From Hyaloscypha bicolor E (Eukaryota > Ascomycota > Leotiomycetes > Helotiales > Hyaloscyphaceae): DNA of 64,000 bases. The stretch spans positions 3,699,183 through 3,763,182 of the forward strand of contig NW_020194512.1 of assembly GCF_002865645.1 (NCBI RefSeq), given 5' to 3'. The translations under genes and the position numbers were made by a program. This document shows positions 47,001 to 59,859 of the stretch, in pieces. Under the pieces are notes generated by a model. That model was not told where the DNA came from, made no database searches, and saw only the letters and a program-made list of their open reading frames with translations. Within the stretch, counting starts at the first letter, position 1, and the number at the start of each line of letters is the position of its first letter.

Positions 47001-47990
47001 ATATATTAAAAACAAGAAATATTAGAATACTAGTATATTTACTAAATTAGATATTACTAAAATATTTAAATATACTAAAACTATTTCGGAATCTAGAGAA
47101 TTAAAGTTTAAGCTATTATTAGCTAATAATTTTAAGGCTAGATAATATATTTTTAATACTTCCGGAATTCTAATTAAAGAAGTTTATAGTAATAAGTCTT
47201 TTTCTGTTTTCCGAAATAAGCCTAAAAAATAGGCTTCTATTATAATTTTAGCTTTAATTTAACCAGATCTAGCTAAGAAAAATAAAGCTAAATTAAGCCT
47301 AGTAAGAAAACTACTAGTAAGAAAATTCCTGGTAAAGCTAGTAGAACTAATATAACTAGATAAGAAGAACCTAGTAAAAATAAAGAATAAGCTAAGCTTA
47401 AAACTTCTAATAGATAATAGAGATCTGAGTATTAGACTAAATATAAAGCTAGTAAAATAGAAGAAAATACTAAGAAAAGTAAGAAAGAACTTTCTATTTT
47501 AAAAGAAAAAATATTATCTAGAAAGATTCTTTTAACTATATTTAGAATTAAGAAATAGAAAATTAAGGATATTAAATCCAGAGAATTTAAAGAAAGTATT
47601 TAGTATATTTATAAGATACTAGCTAAATAGAAGCTAATATTTACTTAGTAAAATAAGTATATTTTTAAGAAAATATATAGTAATATTTTGAAACCTATTT
47701 ATAAATAAGGATACTATAGAATTAATAATAGATTTCTTAAAGCTTTTTATATAAGATATATTTAATAGGTTACTAATATTCTTTCTATTAATATATAAGA
47801 TATTAAGAATATTCTAAAGCTAGTTACTAAGATCTATAAAGTTATTAAAGGCAAGAAGTATATTTCTATTATTTAAATAAATAAGAAAATATAGAATTTC
47901 TTTTTTAAGATATAGGAAATTAAATAATATAATATAAGTACTATAGTTCTAATTAATTTCGCTCTAATCTATAGTTCTAAATTAATACTA
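44020..47990. other. Internal LTR-element DNA of unknown content
   Basis: AT-saturated sequence between integrase and the downstream reading frame. From about 46380 to 47400 the plus strand again shows coding-like stretches with stops only at probable Gln codons. From about 44600 to 46250 it is pyrimidine-rich and may be antisense to another decayed element. No family recognised. Confidence 0.35.
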
Positions 47991-47999
47991 TAGTTTCTA

Positions 48000-49200
48000 T
48001 TTCTAAGTCTAATATTACTAATCTAGATATAAATAGTTATATTTATAAGAATAATTACCTGAAATAGATTAAAAAGCTTAGTATTCGAGAATTTTTAATA
48101 GAGAAAATAGAAATATTATAGTTCTATTTTCGAAAAAATAATATATTAATATATAAAGATCTTAGTAATAGCTATTTTACTTTAACTTCTTAACTTTTAA
48201 TAGCAGATTTATTAATATAGCTCGGATTTTATAAGATATTAAATAAATATCTTATTTATTTAGTTATTTACTTTTAGCTAGCTTAATACTTTATTTCTAG
48301 AAATATTAATTATAATTAATATAAAGATAATACTAAAGATCTAGCTATTACTAAAGCTTTAAATAGCAAATTCTACTTTAGTAAAAAGCATCGGAATATT
48401 AGCTATATTTTTCTTATAGACTATAAGAAGGCTACTATTTTTAGTAAGAAGTTCTTTAAAGATATTAATTATTTTTTTATTTCTAATAAATTTGAGCTAG
48501 AAGTAGTTAAGGAATTAGGTAAATATTTATTAAAAGTAGTAGAAAAAAAGACTTCAAATATAGTTTATTTAACTAGATAAATAAATGCTTTTAGCTAGGT
48601 AATCTATAAGTCTGAAATTATAAGAAAGTATTAATTCTCAGATAATATATAAGTTAAAAAATAGCTTAATAATAATTTGCTACTTAATAGACCTTTTACT
48701 ATAATTCTAATAAGTCTACTTACTATTAAGGATAGAATATATAAAAATGGAGTTTTCTATAAGGTTATTAAAGCCTCTTATCTAGAGCTTTCCCTTTTTA
48801 CTAAAAGTTAATTTAAGGATATAGTAAAAAATATAAAATTCGAAAAAGCTATCTGTTTGAAATATATTAGTATAATATATAATATAATTTGCTATAATAA
48901 GCTTTCTTAATATCTAGTAATAAAGGCGAAAATTGAGTAATAGTTAAAAGCAAATACTAATTAATATAAAGAATTATATTGGATTTAGTATAAGAATATA
49001 GCTAAGCGGATTCGGATTACCTTTAAGCAAGTTCGGAAGTACGAAATAAGACTATTTAAGGGTAATAAATCTTATTTTAGGTATATAGAAAAGAAATTAG
49101 ATTAACTAATAGAGAAGAATCCTGAATATTTCATTATTTCGGATTCTAAGTAGGATTTTTCTATTATTTTTAGTACTTAGAGAATAAGTACGAATAAATG
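48000..49200 (+). pseudogene. Unidentified extra ORF between integrase and 3' LTR
   Basis: One plus frame stays coherent for about 400 codons; every interruption is a TAA or TAG that fits a former CAA or CAG. Examples are NISYIFLIDYKKATIFSKKF, LEVVKELGKYLLKVVEKKT and ELYWIQYKNIAKRIRITFKQ. The C-terminal half is Lys/Arg/Gln-rich and helical-looking. I see no RT, integrase, chromodomain or envelope-like transmembrane pattern. It ends just before the purine tract of the 3' LTR. Some Leotiomycete Gypsy elements (Botrytis Boty type) carry an additional ORF of unknown function; whether this is related is untested. Confidence 0.55.
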
Positions 49201-49210
49201 GGAGGTCGGA

Positions 49211-49513
49211 TATAGTATAGTAGGCTATACTCGTTAAAAATCATATTATTTTGGCAGTTTTGAGGTTTAGGTTATATAGTAAAGGCTATAGCCTTTTATA
49301 TGTAACTTGCGGAAATCATATAAGAAAGCTGGTTTTTCTATAGATTTAGAGAATAATCCTTTATAAGTATTTAATTAATTAAGCTTTTATATACTATATA
49401 CTATTTATGCTTTACTATTTACGTTTTTGATTTGTTATTTTACTATCAAGTCACGTTTTGCGCTCTGGTGTACTTTATGTGGGTTTTTGTCTTGTCGCAG
49501 TTTCCCTCCTATA
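49211..49513 (+). repeat. 3' LTR (303 bp)
   Basis: Aligns end to end with 34352-34654. Here the first two thirds are AT-mutated (TATAGTATAGTAGGC) and the last ~90 bases keep GC (for example TTTTGCGCTCTGGTG), the mirror of the 5' LTR pattern. Confidence 0.88.
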
Positions 49514-50960
49514 TTAGGAGGAGGCATTAAAGTAATTTATTGATTTTCTGGTCTATTTGGGCTATTGGGCTGACATGTCAGCTATTAGAGCAGCGGCTAA
49601 TAAGATCCTTACAGAGAATAGTTCGACCTACCAAGTAACGCGTCCTCAGACTCAACGATGGTTTAAATGCAACAAAAAGTGGTTTAAAACTCTGCAGGCA
49701 AAGACGTTGGTACAAGAGAGGAAGGCTGCACACTGGAAGGAAGACCTGGAAGAGCACTTTAAGGAATACTGCGGCGCGTTGGAAAAGTATAGCATAGCCT
49801 TTGAGGACGTGTATAATATGGACGAAACGGGCTTCTGAATTGGGGTTTTGAATGGGAAGATTGTTATTATACATCTGTAAACCAAAGCTGTGTATTTGGC
49901 AGATCTAGACAATCGAGAGTCCCTCACTGCGATTGAGACTGTGTGTGGCGATAGTATAGCTATTACACCCTTCTTGATCTTTAAAGGAGATGTTTTATTG
50001 GAAGATCACTTTAAAAACGACCTGGATAACAAGATAATTCTAGCAACAAGTGCATCTGGCTATACAAACAAAGAGCTAAGCATGAAATACATTAAACACT
50101 TCTATAATCAAACATATAAAAAGATAAAAGGGAAGTGGCAAATGCTTGTTTTTGACAGGCATGCCTCTCACACCTCTGACAACTTCTTGTATTACTGTTA
50201 GGCTTACAAAATTGTCCCTTTTTAGCTTCTGCTGCACAGTACTCACCTCCTCTAGCCTCTAGATATTGGCATTTTTTAGCCACTTAAATACTGGCACTAA
50301 GAGAGCATCTATAAGAAGATCCAATTCAGCAATGTAGTATATACTAAGCTAAACTTCTTACAAGCATATTAGTCTATTTGCCACAAAACCTTCTAGTCGA
50401 GGATTATTTTTAGTGCTTTTACCAAAGCAGTGTTATTGGGCCAGGATACAGTAAAGCATGTTCATGAGACCTTGGCACGATACTAAGCAGAAACAGGTAT
50501 GTTACTTGGCTATAAATTTATATAGGGCTATAAGCTAATTTTATAGCTACTGGACATCAACCTGTTTAGACACTAGTTACCCTCTCCCGACCTAAGCCCT
50601 TCCAAAAGGCCCCTGCTATAGCCGATTGACAAGCCCACGCAGCTTACCTAGATAGGTGTTTAGAAGATCACTTTATCCTTGGCAACGGCGATGACTAATA
50701 TGCTCTCACTCCTAGCTTTTATCGTTTATAGAAAGCTTTCTAGTTAACTACTGAGCCAAAGATAATCAAGGCACACCTTATTGCAAGCTGTAAGAAAGAA
50801 CGGGAGGAGGCCACCCTTGAGGAGGCTTGCAACAAGGCAGACAAAGACGGGAGGAAGCATGTGCAAAAGTGCAGTGTTATTTCCAAGGGAGCTGGGGCCC
50901 GGCAAGTAGCCTATGCCGTGAGACGCTATATAAGAAGGACGAATTGGACAATAATGCCTA
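49514..50960 (+). pseudogene. Pogo/Fot1-like (DDE_1) transposase, 5'-truncated
   Basis: Frame reads EEALK-stop-FIDFLVYLG directly after the LTR, then AIRAAANKIL and the CENP-B-type DNA-binding segment RPQTQRWFKCNKKW. Catalytic core motifs follow: YNMDETGF (first Asp; about 49817-49838), GVLNGKIVII, LVFDRHASH (second Asp; about 50145-50170) and PLDIGIF-type 'LQPLD' (third Asp; about 50255). Stops are TAA/TAG at Gln positions, so RIP-type C-to-T change inactivated it. The N-terminus is missing because the LTR element abuts it. Members move DNA transposons with TA targets. Confidence 0.85.
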
Positions 50961-51495
50961 CTTGAATTGCCGGGTTCGGGAGACTGATGTGTTCATTGCA
51001 AAGCATATTACTGGGAAGCTTCCTTGCCAATGTAGGAAGCCTAACGAGACTGCACCATTCGACTGCGGCAAGCCCTTTGGATACTCTGATTTACCCCCCT
51101 TCTTGCCCGAGTACGGTTTTACAGGCCTCAAGGAATAATATAAAAAACTGATTAAGAAGTGGGCTGAACAGCGCATTACGCGGGAGGTTGATGTAATAGA
51201 TGATCGGTGGCATGTAGCTAATTAGCATGTAGTTAATGAGCTCTTATTTTATTTGCATAAGGACGAATTTATCCAAGAGGGGGGGATTATATAAGGTAAT
51301 GATAGTGAGGTGTGGGTTCTAGAATATAGTGAAGCGTGGGTGCAAGCGTGGGCCCGCGAGATGGGCTTTTCTGAGCTACTAAAAGCACCTTATTTGTCAT
51401 TTTATAACAATGGTTTTGGTTATATAATTAGATTAGACCTTGATAGTACTAAAACAATTATCAAGTATATAAATAGAAATGTTATTATTAATTAA
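50890..51495 (+). pseudogene. Unidentified coding-like stretch after the transposase
   Basis: A single plus frame reads ETLYKKDELDNNAYLNCRVR, FIAKHITGKLPCQCRKPNET, DLPPFLPEYGFTGLKE, then past TAA/TAG codons KWAEQRITREVDVIDDRWHV and NELLFYLHKDEFIQEGG, to about 51340. The frame differs from that of the pogo C-terminus it overlaps. It is GC-normal, unlike what follows. No family recognised; it could be a second gene of the transposon or a captured fragment. Confidence 0.3.
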
Positions 51496-52730
51496 TTAAA
51501 ATATTCTTAAAAATTAGTAATTTTAGGGAAGTTAATAATAATATTAAAATATATATATTATACTTATTTTTAATATATAGTAATATATACTTTATAAAAT
51601 AGTAATTTAAGTATTTACTTTTATATATAAATTGTTAATAAAGCAAGTACTTAAATTATTGATTTTAAAAAAATTATTAAATTATATAAGCCCGAAAAAA
51701 TAACTATATTAATAATATATATTAAAAGGCCTAGCCTATAGAATTTTAGTATATTATATATATAGTTAATAAATATAATTTCTTATCTATTTTTATATAA
51801 TAAGATATAGTTCCTAAAATATAAATCCGTATAATATATTTACTTTTTAAAAAAGACTCGAATATTAGCTTAATAATTAAGGAATTTAAATCTATTAAAA
51901 TAATTCTTATAAATTATAAAATTAATAAATTCAAGAAAAAAATAATTTAATTTATTATCTAAATATATATAAAAAATTATAATATCTGAAAAAAATTTGT
52001 ATTTTAGAATAAGATTAAATAAAAGTAATAATAAAACTATAAATAATAATATTAGTTAAATAAAACTCGAAAAAAACGAAACAGATAATAAATATCTAAT
52101 ATTCTTTCTATTATATTTTATTAATCTCAATTATTAACTTGAAATATTAAAAAATTAATTATAAAAATATAATATTAAATATATTATTCTTCGAATTCTT
52201 AAAATAATGATTTTTTTTATTCTAAATTAAAAACTTTTCTTCGGTTTTATATTTTATTAAAAGTATCTAAAATCCGAGGTTTAATATTATAATTTAGCTA
52301 TTATATATATTAATATATTCTTATAAAACTTTATAAGTCTTCTAATCTAGTAAAAACATTTAAATTATATATTTAAAAATAGATATAAACTATATTTAAT
52401 TAAGTTATTTACTAATTAGGTTAATATATTTTATATAAATAACTTAGCTATATTTTAAACTTATAATATTCCTCGAGTTTAAATACTAGTAACTTTATAA
52501 ATAATATCTTTTTAATTTAGATTACTTTTTTTCTTTTAGCCTTTAATAAAATTAAGATCTCTAGAATTATTATTATATTATAAGTAATAAACCTTAAATT
52601 TAAAAAAAATTAAAAAAAAACTTTAATAAGATAAAACTTATTACCTTTAATAAAAAAACAAGAAAAAAAGAATTAAAAGAAAACAAAAAGAGGCTTATTT
52701 TATATTATTAGTATAATTTCCCGGAAGTTA
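51496..52730. other. AT-saturated tract, nothing recognised
   Basis: Very AT-rich with abundant TA; no reading frame or terminal repeat made out. Confidence 0.5.
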
Positions 52731-53149
52731 TATAATTTTATTATATAACCTCGTTTCTTATATCCTCTTCTATATTGTCCTATATTCAGGCTACCCTAAA
52801 TAATTGGCTTATAGGGCTCCTTAAAAAAACGGGTCATATAAGGAATACCAGAATTGCCCCCTTCTAGGGAATCACATATTAGAATACGATTATATCCAAA
52901 TCCTTAGGGCTTAGCTAGGGATTAAAAAAAAGCAGCTTAAATACCTTACTCTGTATTTTAGTAGTTCTGGAATACAAGGGGCTTTTATTACGATTTTTTA
53001 AGGCTCGGGGGAAAATCTTAAGCTAGGGGCCCTGTAAAAAGTACTAAAAAAAAATCCTAACCTTATATTACTTTTCTCTTCTTCTTCTCTTTATTACTAT
53101 AGACCCTTTCTGCTTTTATACTTCCTGTAAATAGAACCGGCCTATTTCT

Positions 53150-56100
53150 GACTTTATTACAGAATGGGCTAAGCTATATAAGACTTGCTCTTACTATCAA
53201 GTTTATATCCTCTCCCTTTTCTGGCTTAATTAACTAGTTAATAGGCCCGAAATACTACTAATTATATCTAGTAATACTCTGCCTTATAAGAACTCGATCC
53301 GAATATTCTCTCTATCTCCCGGTAATAATAACGGTCGGTTACGGATATCTCTATAGACGAGCCAGCCCTATAGTACCAGTAACGGATCCATTAACCGTCT
53401 ATTACGGCCTCCGTTTATATTATAGAGGACCCTCTAGCCGACCTACCTCCTATATGGCCTCCTGCCTTTCTCTCCCGCTTCCGGCCAGCTCTCGTATATA
53501 TAACCGGTCTACTTATAGGTTACTATATAGCTTATAGAGCCCTCTATTTTGGCTATATGAATAATTGCTTTAAGGCCTATTATAAGAAGGATAATATAAT
53601 ATTTCCTCTAATCCGTAAGCCTTCTCTATATCTCTCTTATCTCTTTATAGGTAATAACCCGCTCTATTAGGCCTTCCGGACAAATATCCGGATATATAAT
53701 TATACTTTTACCTTTATATTAATTAGCTATAAAAAGAATACCCGGATTAACTTCTCTTATAGGATCTAGTACTTTCAGATCTATAGTAAGCTCTTCTATT
53801 TCCAAGGCCTACTATAGTCTGCTATATATACCGAACTCTCCTTTATATAGCTCTTCTTCTATAATCCGCTCTTTATAACTAATATATAGGCTACTAACTT
53901 TCCTTGCTTAGATTATATAGTTCTTTTATAGCTTATAAATATACTTATAGACTATAACCTATTTATTATAGTTTATAAGACGGCCTATAAGTATCTTATA
54001 AGCTAGTAAACCGATTTCCGGATCTTACTTAACCTATAAATATATTTAATTCTCGAATCAGATACGGATTATTATTATAAGAACCTTCCTATAAGTAATG
54101 AGGTTACTATCCTGATTTCGGACAAGTATACGGATATAAGCTGCTATAATCTGGTACTAATAGTCTATAAGGCAGGCCGCAAGTATCCGCAGCTATATAT
54201 GATTAATATTATATATATAGTATATATACCGCTCTACTATATCTTACTCTTCCTATATAGCAACCCGGGCTAGTACTACGAGTTATAGTTATAGGACTAT
54301 ACCGGGACCCGCTAGCAAATACGGCTTGAGTAGCAGGCCTTTTACCGGTACTACCTCTATATCCGTCTAGCCTTCTTTCTACTTTTTTATATTAGCCGCC
54401 TTTTCTAGTAATATATTATTAATATATATATTGCCTATAAGATAACCTTACTTAACTAGCTCTACTTATACTAGTAGAATATCCGTATAGATATTTATAT
54501 AGGACTTATAAATACTCTAATCTATAAGGATATCCGTATAGGTAATATTAGCTATTACTTTATCCTCCTATTAAGTTTTATAGGCAGTAATCGCTTTATA
54601 TAGTAACTCTTTCAAGACTCAATAGCTATTATATAATACTTTAATAAGCCAAGCTTCTTTATTATATTTATAGCTAACTTGTACTGGCCTGAGATTATAG
54701 ATTACCTTTTAAACGGGTAGTAAGTAATTAATTATCCGGATCTCCTTTACTGGATCTTTATCCTAAAAGTAAAAGAGCTTCTTATAGACCTTAAGAACTA
54801 CCTTTTCGGATAGTATATAGGCTATATATATATAATTAAATACTAGAAATATGGTCTCCTATATATATACCTGCTCTTATTTCTTAGGAGGGATACTGTC
54901 TTCTTAACTCCTGATTTGGTTAATAAGGTTATTTGTACCGAGCTTCCAGACCTATTATAGGATCCTATAGGCGAACTTATAGCTATAGTTACTGGCCAGA
55001 TATCTTATGGGCTATATAGCCTTAATAATAATCCGAAAGCCCTATATATGGCCTATAGTATACCTATAGCCCTACTTATATACCAGAAGAGGTTCCCTAA
55101 GGTATTTATAGCTATAATAATTATCTATAAGGATAGGTATCCCGAGTACTAGTACCGGAATAATGGCCGTATATTTACGGTCTATAAATCCGGCTTTCCA
55201 GGCCAGGAAGTTATCTATAATAATTACTAGATTATTCTATATAATCCGTACCTTCTCTAGAAGTTCCATTTATATATTAATATTAAGGTTTATATATCCG
55301 TATAAGTAATTAAATATATCTATAAGTATATTTATAAAGAAATAGACTATATGACTATTATAGTCTCAGGAATAGATAATAAGATTACCTAGTACTTCCA
55401 GGCTCGATATATAGGCCCTATAGAGGCTTTCTGGCATCTATTTGAGTATTTAATATACCAGGAATTCCTCCCGGTCTAGTACTTGGTAATCTACCACCCT
55501 GGGTAGTATATGGTCTGCTTTACGGACGACCTCTTACCCGAGCAGATTACGGACCGGGCCGCAAATACCTATTTGACCTTAATGGCTTTCTTTAAATATA
55601 ATATAATATATAAGAATAGCTACTAGTACCTTTACTACAAGTTCCTATAGTACTTTATATAGGTTACCAAGATCCGGATATAGAAGCCCTATAAGCGAGA
55701 ATATAGTATTAGCCGTATTTATTACTATAGCCCGGTTTCGGATAAGCGGTTCTACTTATAGTTCTTACTAATAGTTATATATAGTCCGTAGTCCTTTAAC
55801 AAGCTCTATTTAGTCGAGGGTATCCGTTATCCTATATACTATACTGCCTGTATTACCCATAGCTTGGTAGAGAATAATTAAGAGTAGTTCTAGTACTTTA
55901 ATAAGGCCATTTTATTAATAACTAGCTATGGTTTATAGATACTCTTTCTTATAGGTATCTGCTAGTAGCTAATTACAGATATATAAGCAATCTGGGACCG
56001 GTATAAGAAGCATTTCTGTAATAACTTGGCCTATAAGCTTGCCTATAACCCGTTAATTGACTTCCCGCTATCCTTAATTAATTCTTACTATAATTATGGC

Positions 56101-57720
56101 CTCTTTTTACTTGGTCTCGGCCTTACGGATCTCTAGCAGACACTTATAGATATTACCCTACCTGAGAATACCTTTAACTAGACTATAAGCTACCATATAA
56201 CTAATCTGCGGGTTAATTATACCTATAAGATATTACTAGTAACCGTAATATAAGCCTAGCTAAATATAGACTAGTACTCTTGCTTCTAGATAATTATAGT
56301 AGTAATTACAGACGATTTACAGACTGCCTACTTCTACTTATAAGGCCCGGGCAGGACCGGTAAGACGTTTCTTTATAAGACCCTCTACTACTATTATTAT
56401 AGCCAAGATAAGGTAGTCCTATATATAGTATTAACAGGTATTGCGGCTCTCCTTCTCCCGGACAGATATATATTTTATTTCTAGTTCCGGATCCTGCTCA
56501 AGCTTAATAAATCGTCTATAAGTATAATTACTAAGATAAGCCGGCTCGGGGCTCTCTTATAATCTATAGATCTAATTATCTGGGACAAGGTACCTATATA
56601 GTATAAGTACTACTTTAAGGTGGTATACTAGCTAATAGTTAATTTATAATTAGTTATAGATAATATTCTCTTTAGAAGAGTACCTGTAATTCTCGGGGGG
56701 AACTTTGCCTAGATCTTACTAGTAATCCTATATAGTTTACAGGCTAATATAGTACAGGCCTGCCTATAGCAGATATGGATCTGGCTATAGCTCCGTTAGC
56801 TATTATTATAGATTAATATATAAATCTGTAATAATCCGTTCAAGCAGGATTTTATAGACTAGATTAGTAGTCTACTATATAACCCGTCTTTAAATAGGCA
56901 GATTATATTCCTGTCTTTTATTCTATATATCTAGTTAGTTATGGACCTGATTAATTATATCTACCCGTAAGAGTAACTTTTATAGGCCCTATATAATTAC
57001 TAGGCCTTTAGTAAATAGGTAATCCTATTAACCCTGAATAATATAGTCCGTAAGCTTAACTAAATAATCCTGGATATACTCTCTGGCTAGGAACAGATAT
57101 ATTTTATAATAGATTTGGCTGATATAAATAAGGCGGATCCTGAGATTATAGAATTACTTCCAGAGGTCTTATAGAATATCTATTTACCAGGTCTGCCCCT
57201 CTCTAAGCTATAACTCAAGATTAGTATACCCGTAATACTCTTATAGAATCTCTATTTATAGGAAGGGTTTTATAACGGGTTATAGATATTAATTTATAGC
57301 TTTGGGAGATTCTCGATTTATATATGGCTACTAGATAGCGACTTTAACGGCCAGTTACAGACGATTCTATAGATTAAGCTCTAGTTAACGGATTAGTAAC
57401 TATTTTTTATACTCTCTTATAAGCAGTTTCTATTTGCTTTATTCTTTGTAATAACTATTAATAAGTTATAGGGCCAGTTATTTAAGGTAGTAGAGGTGGA
57501 TTTACGGTTTCCGGTCTTTTCTTATAGCCAGTTCTATATAGCAGCTTTATAGGTAACCTTATAGGTAGGGCTTTATATTCTTTTATCCCCTAATATAAAC
57601 TATATAAGTAATATAGTATATCCAGAAATATTATAAGGTCTTACTTAGCTTTTGATTTACTTATAGCTGACTTTATATACTTACGGGCTATTTTTCTTCC
57701 TATACCGTCTGTAAAGGGTC
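53150..57720 (+). pseudogene. Helitron Rep/helicase gene (RIP-degraded)
   Basis: One long plus-strand reading, broken by TAG/TAA/TGA, follows fungal Helitron proteins in order. The N-terminal part reads NNCFKAYYKKDNIIFPLIRK (about 53555-53620) and DSIAIIQYFNKPSFFIIFIA with WPEII (the Helitron_like_N region, about 54620-54700). Next are LLFLRRDTVFLTPDLVNKV, ALYMAYSIPIALLIYQKRFP and KYIYKYIYKEIDYMTI. A PIF1-type helicase follows: GPGRTGKTFLYKTL (Walker A, about 56344-56388), DLIIWDKVP (Walker B, Glu to Lys, about 56572-56598) and VPVILGGNFAQIL (about 56680-56715). Helitrons replicate by a rolling-circle-like process. Much less AT-mutated than its neighbours, suggesting later arrival or lower RIP exposure. 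Confidence 0.85.
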
Positions 57721-57768
57721 TATAAAGAGTCCGTACTAGCCTTTATTATATTCTAATTCTACTCGGGA

Positions 57769-57852
57769 CGAGTTTAGGGCAAAATTATTAATTGCCCCGG
57801 AGCTTGTATAGGGCCGCTAATTAATAATTTTAGTAAAGCGGCCCTAAACTCG
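57769..57852. repeat. Inverted repeat downstream of the Helitron gene
   Basis: CGAGTTTAGGGC (57769-57780) and GCCCTAAACTCG (57841-57852) are exact inverses. Inside them AAAATTATTAATT (57781-57793) and AATTAATAATTTT (57819-57831) are also inverses. It lies about 50 bp past the helicase end, where a Helitron 3' terminal hairpin would be expected, but a CTRR end could not be fixed. Confidence 0.75.
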
Positions 57853-59859
57853 TATAGGATATAGGATATAGAATATATAGGAAACGGGATATATTAGATA
57901 CTAGTACTAATTAGGCTTAGTATATTTAAGAATTATATATTAGAACCTTAATATTATAATTTCTATTTATAAAATATAACTACTTTACTAACCTATATAA
58001 TTAATATTTTATAATTATATAATAGTATTATATATTATTAGTAGATTAATATATATATATTCTATATTTATAAATAAACTTAATCTTTTACTAAAAAAAT
58101 CTAAAAAAAATTATATAATTTTTCAAAAATTTAAAATAAATTTTAATTAAAAAATTAAAAAGATTTATTTATTTTTCTTCTTAATTTAAACTATAATTTT
58201 AATTAAACTTTTAAATATAAAATAATTTTCGATTATATAATTAACTTATTAATTATTTAATAATTATTTTTAATTTCTTTTATTTTTTTATCTTTTTTTT
58301 TTAAAAAAAACTATTTTTATTATTTATATTTATTTAAAAATAATTCGAAAATAAATTATAATAAATAAAAAAAATATTTATAAGGTTACTAAAACAAGAA
58401 ACTTATTAATTACTAAACTATTTTAAAAGATTCTGTAAATTAAATAATTAATAAAATAACTAATTAATTAAAACTTATTTTATTTATAAAAATTATTTCT
58501 AAGTTTTAAAGTATTTAATATTTTAAAAAAGAAAGATTAAAATAAGAAATAAAATTCTAATAATTTTATATATTAAATATATTTCCCAATTAAACTAATT
58601 GAGAAATATATCTAAAATACTATATAATTATTAAAAGTTTAAATAAGTAAAATATTTATTTCTGTTTTATAAAATAAAAAATTAATCTAATAAAATTCTA
58701 TCTTTAGCTAAAGATTATAATAACGGGTATAATACTATAAATCTCGGAAATAATTATAAAGATAAATTATTATAGTACTTAAATATAGCTATTATATAAG
58801 CTAAACTAAATAATAAATATAGTTTATAAAAGAGAGATATTTTAAATACTTATAAAAATATAGAATATATTTATTTTTAATTATATAAATATATTTATAA
58901 TATTTTAATTCTTTAATAATAATTCAAAAAAGCAAATATTATCTATAAATATTAATATTTAATATATTTTATAATTATTTATTAAAAAAAATGATTTTCG
59001 TAAGATTATTAAAATAAAAAGCCTTTTATTAATTACTAAACTATTCTAAAAGATTCTATTAAACCAAAATCGAAAATTATTTTACTCGAATATAACTTTT
59101 AAATAATTATTATAATTATATAAGATTCTTTACTTTTAATTCTTTTATTATTCTTTTATTAGTTAATAAAAATAATAAAGCTAATTCTTATAATAAGAAT
59201 AAAATCCTAAAATTATTAAATTACTATAAATTAAAAGTATTAAAAATAGTCTATTAATTTTTAATTAGACTTATACTTTAGTTTATTTAAACCGAATTCA
59301 TTTTACTAAAAAAGAAAAGTAATATTTTTTTAGTTCTTATAAGAGACTAAAATAAGAGAAATATATATAATAAAATAAGTAAATATCTAATATCTTATAT
59401 ATAGTTTTCTAATATAATTAAGAATTATATAGAATATTAAAATACTAGATTATATTTCTTAATTAAGTAAATAATTAGTATTTCTTTTCTTTAGATACTA
59501 GAGAATATATAGAAATATAAACTAAGATTTAAGAAAAAGATATAAATTAGTTTATATAATAGAAGTTATTTCTTAGAATTAATTATATTTATAAATATTA
59601 CTTTTAAGTTTATTTATTTCAACTACTTATATATTATCTTACTATTATATATCTTACTATTATATATCTTTCTATTATATATCTTTCTATTATATATCTT
59701 ACTATTATATATCTTATATTTTAATTTATCTTTTATTTATAGAAAGTAGTTTATTATATAGTAATTAAATAAATAATAAATTAAATTAATTATATCTCTA
59801 GTATTAACTAGAAGAAATACTTCTATTATTACTAGTAATATTTAGTTAGATATTTAGAG
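57853..59859. other. AT-saturated tract, no gene recognised
   Basis: Extremely AT-rich, RIP-like. It includes a 15-bp tandem repeat near 59636-59715. Confidence 0.5.
59636..59715 (+). repeat. 15-bp tandem repeat, five copies
   Basis: Five consecutive copies of ATCTTACTATTATAT or ATCTTTCTATTATAT (A/T variation at one position), plus a partial sixth. Confidence 0.9.

Larger units (their letters stand above)
34352..49513 (+). mobile_element. LTR (Gypsy-type) retrotransposon, RIP-degraded, 15.2 kb
   Basis: Direct repeats of 303 bp at 34352-34654 and 49211-49513 differ almost only by C/T and G/A changes. Between them, in plus orientation, are decayed gag, protease, reverse transcriptase, RNase H and integrase, the Gypsy order. 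A purine-rich AATGGGAGG stretch precedes the 3' LTR. No 5-bp target duplication is visible: the left flank is the NLR WD40 gene and the right flank a pogo-like transposase. At 15 kb it is long for the class: about 2.1 kb is a nested Tc1 element, and about 5 kb lies between integrase and 3' LTR. DNA within is about 75-80% A/T by eye. Confidence 0.85.
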
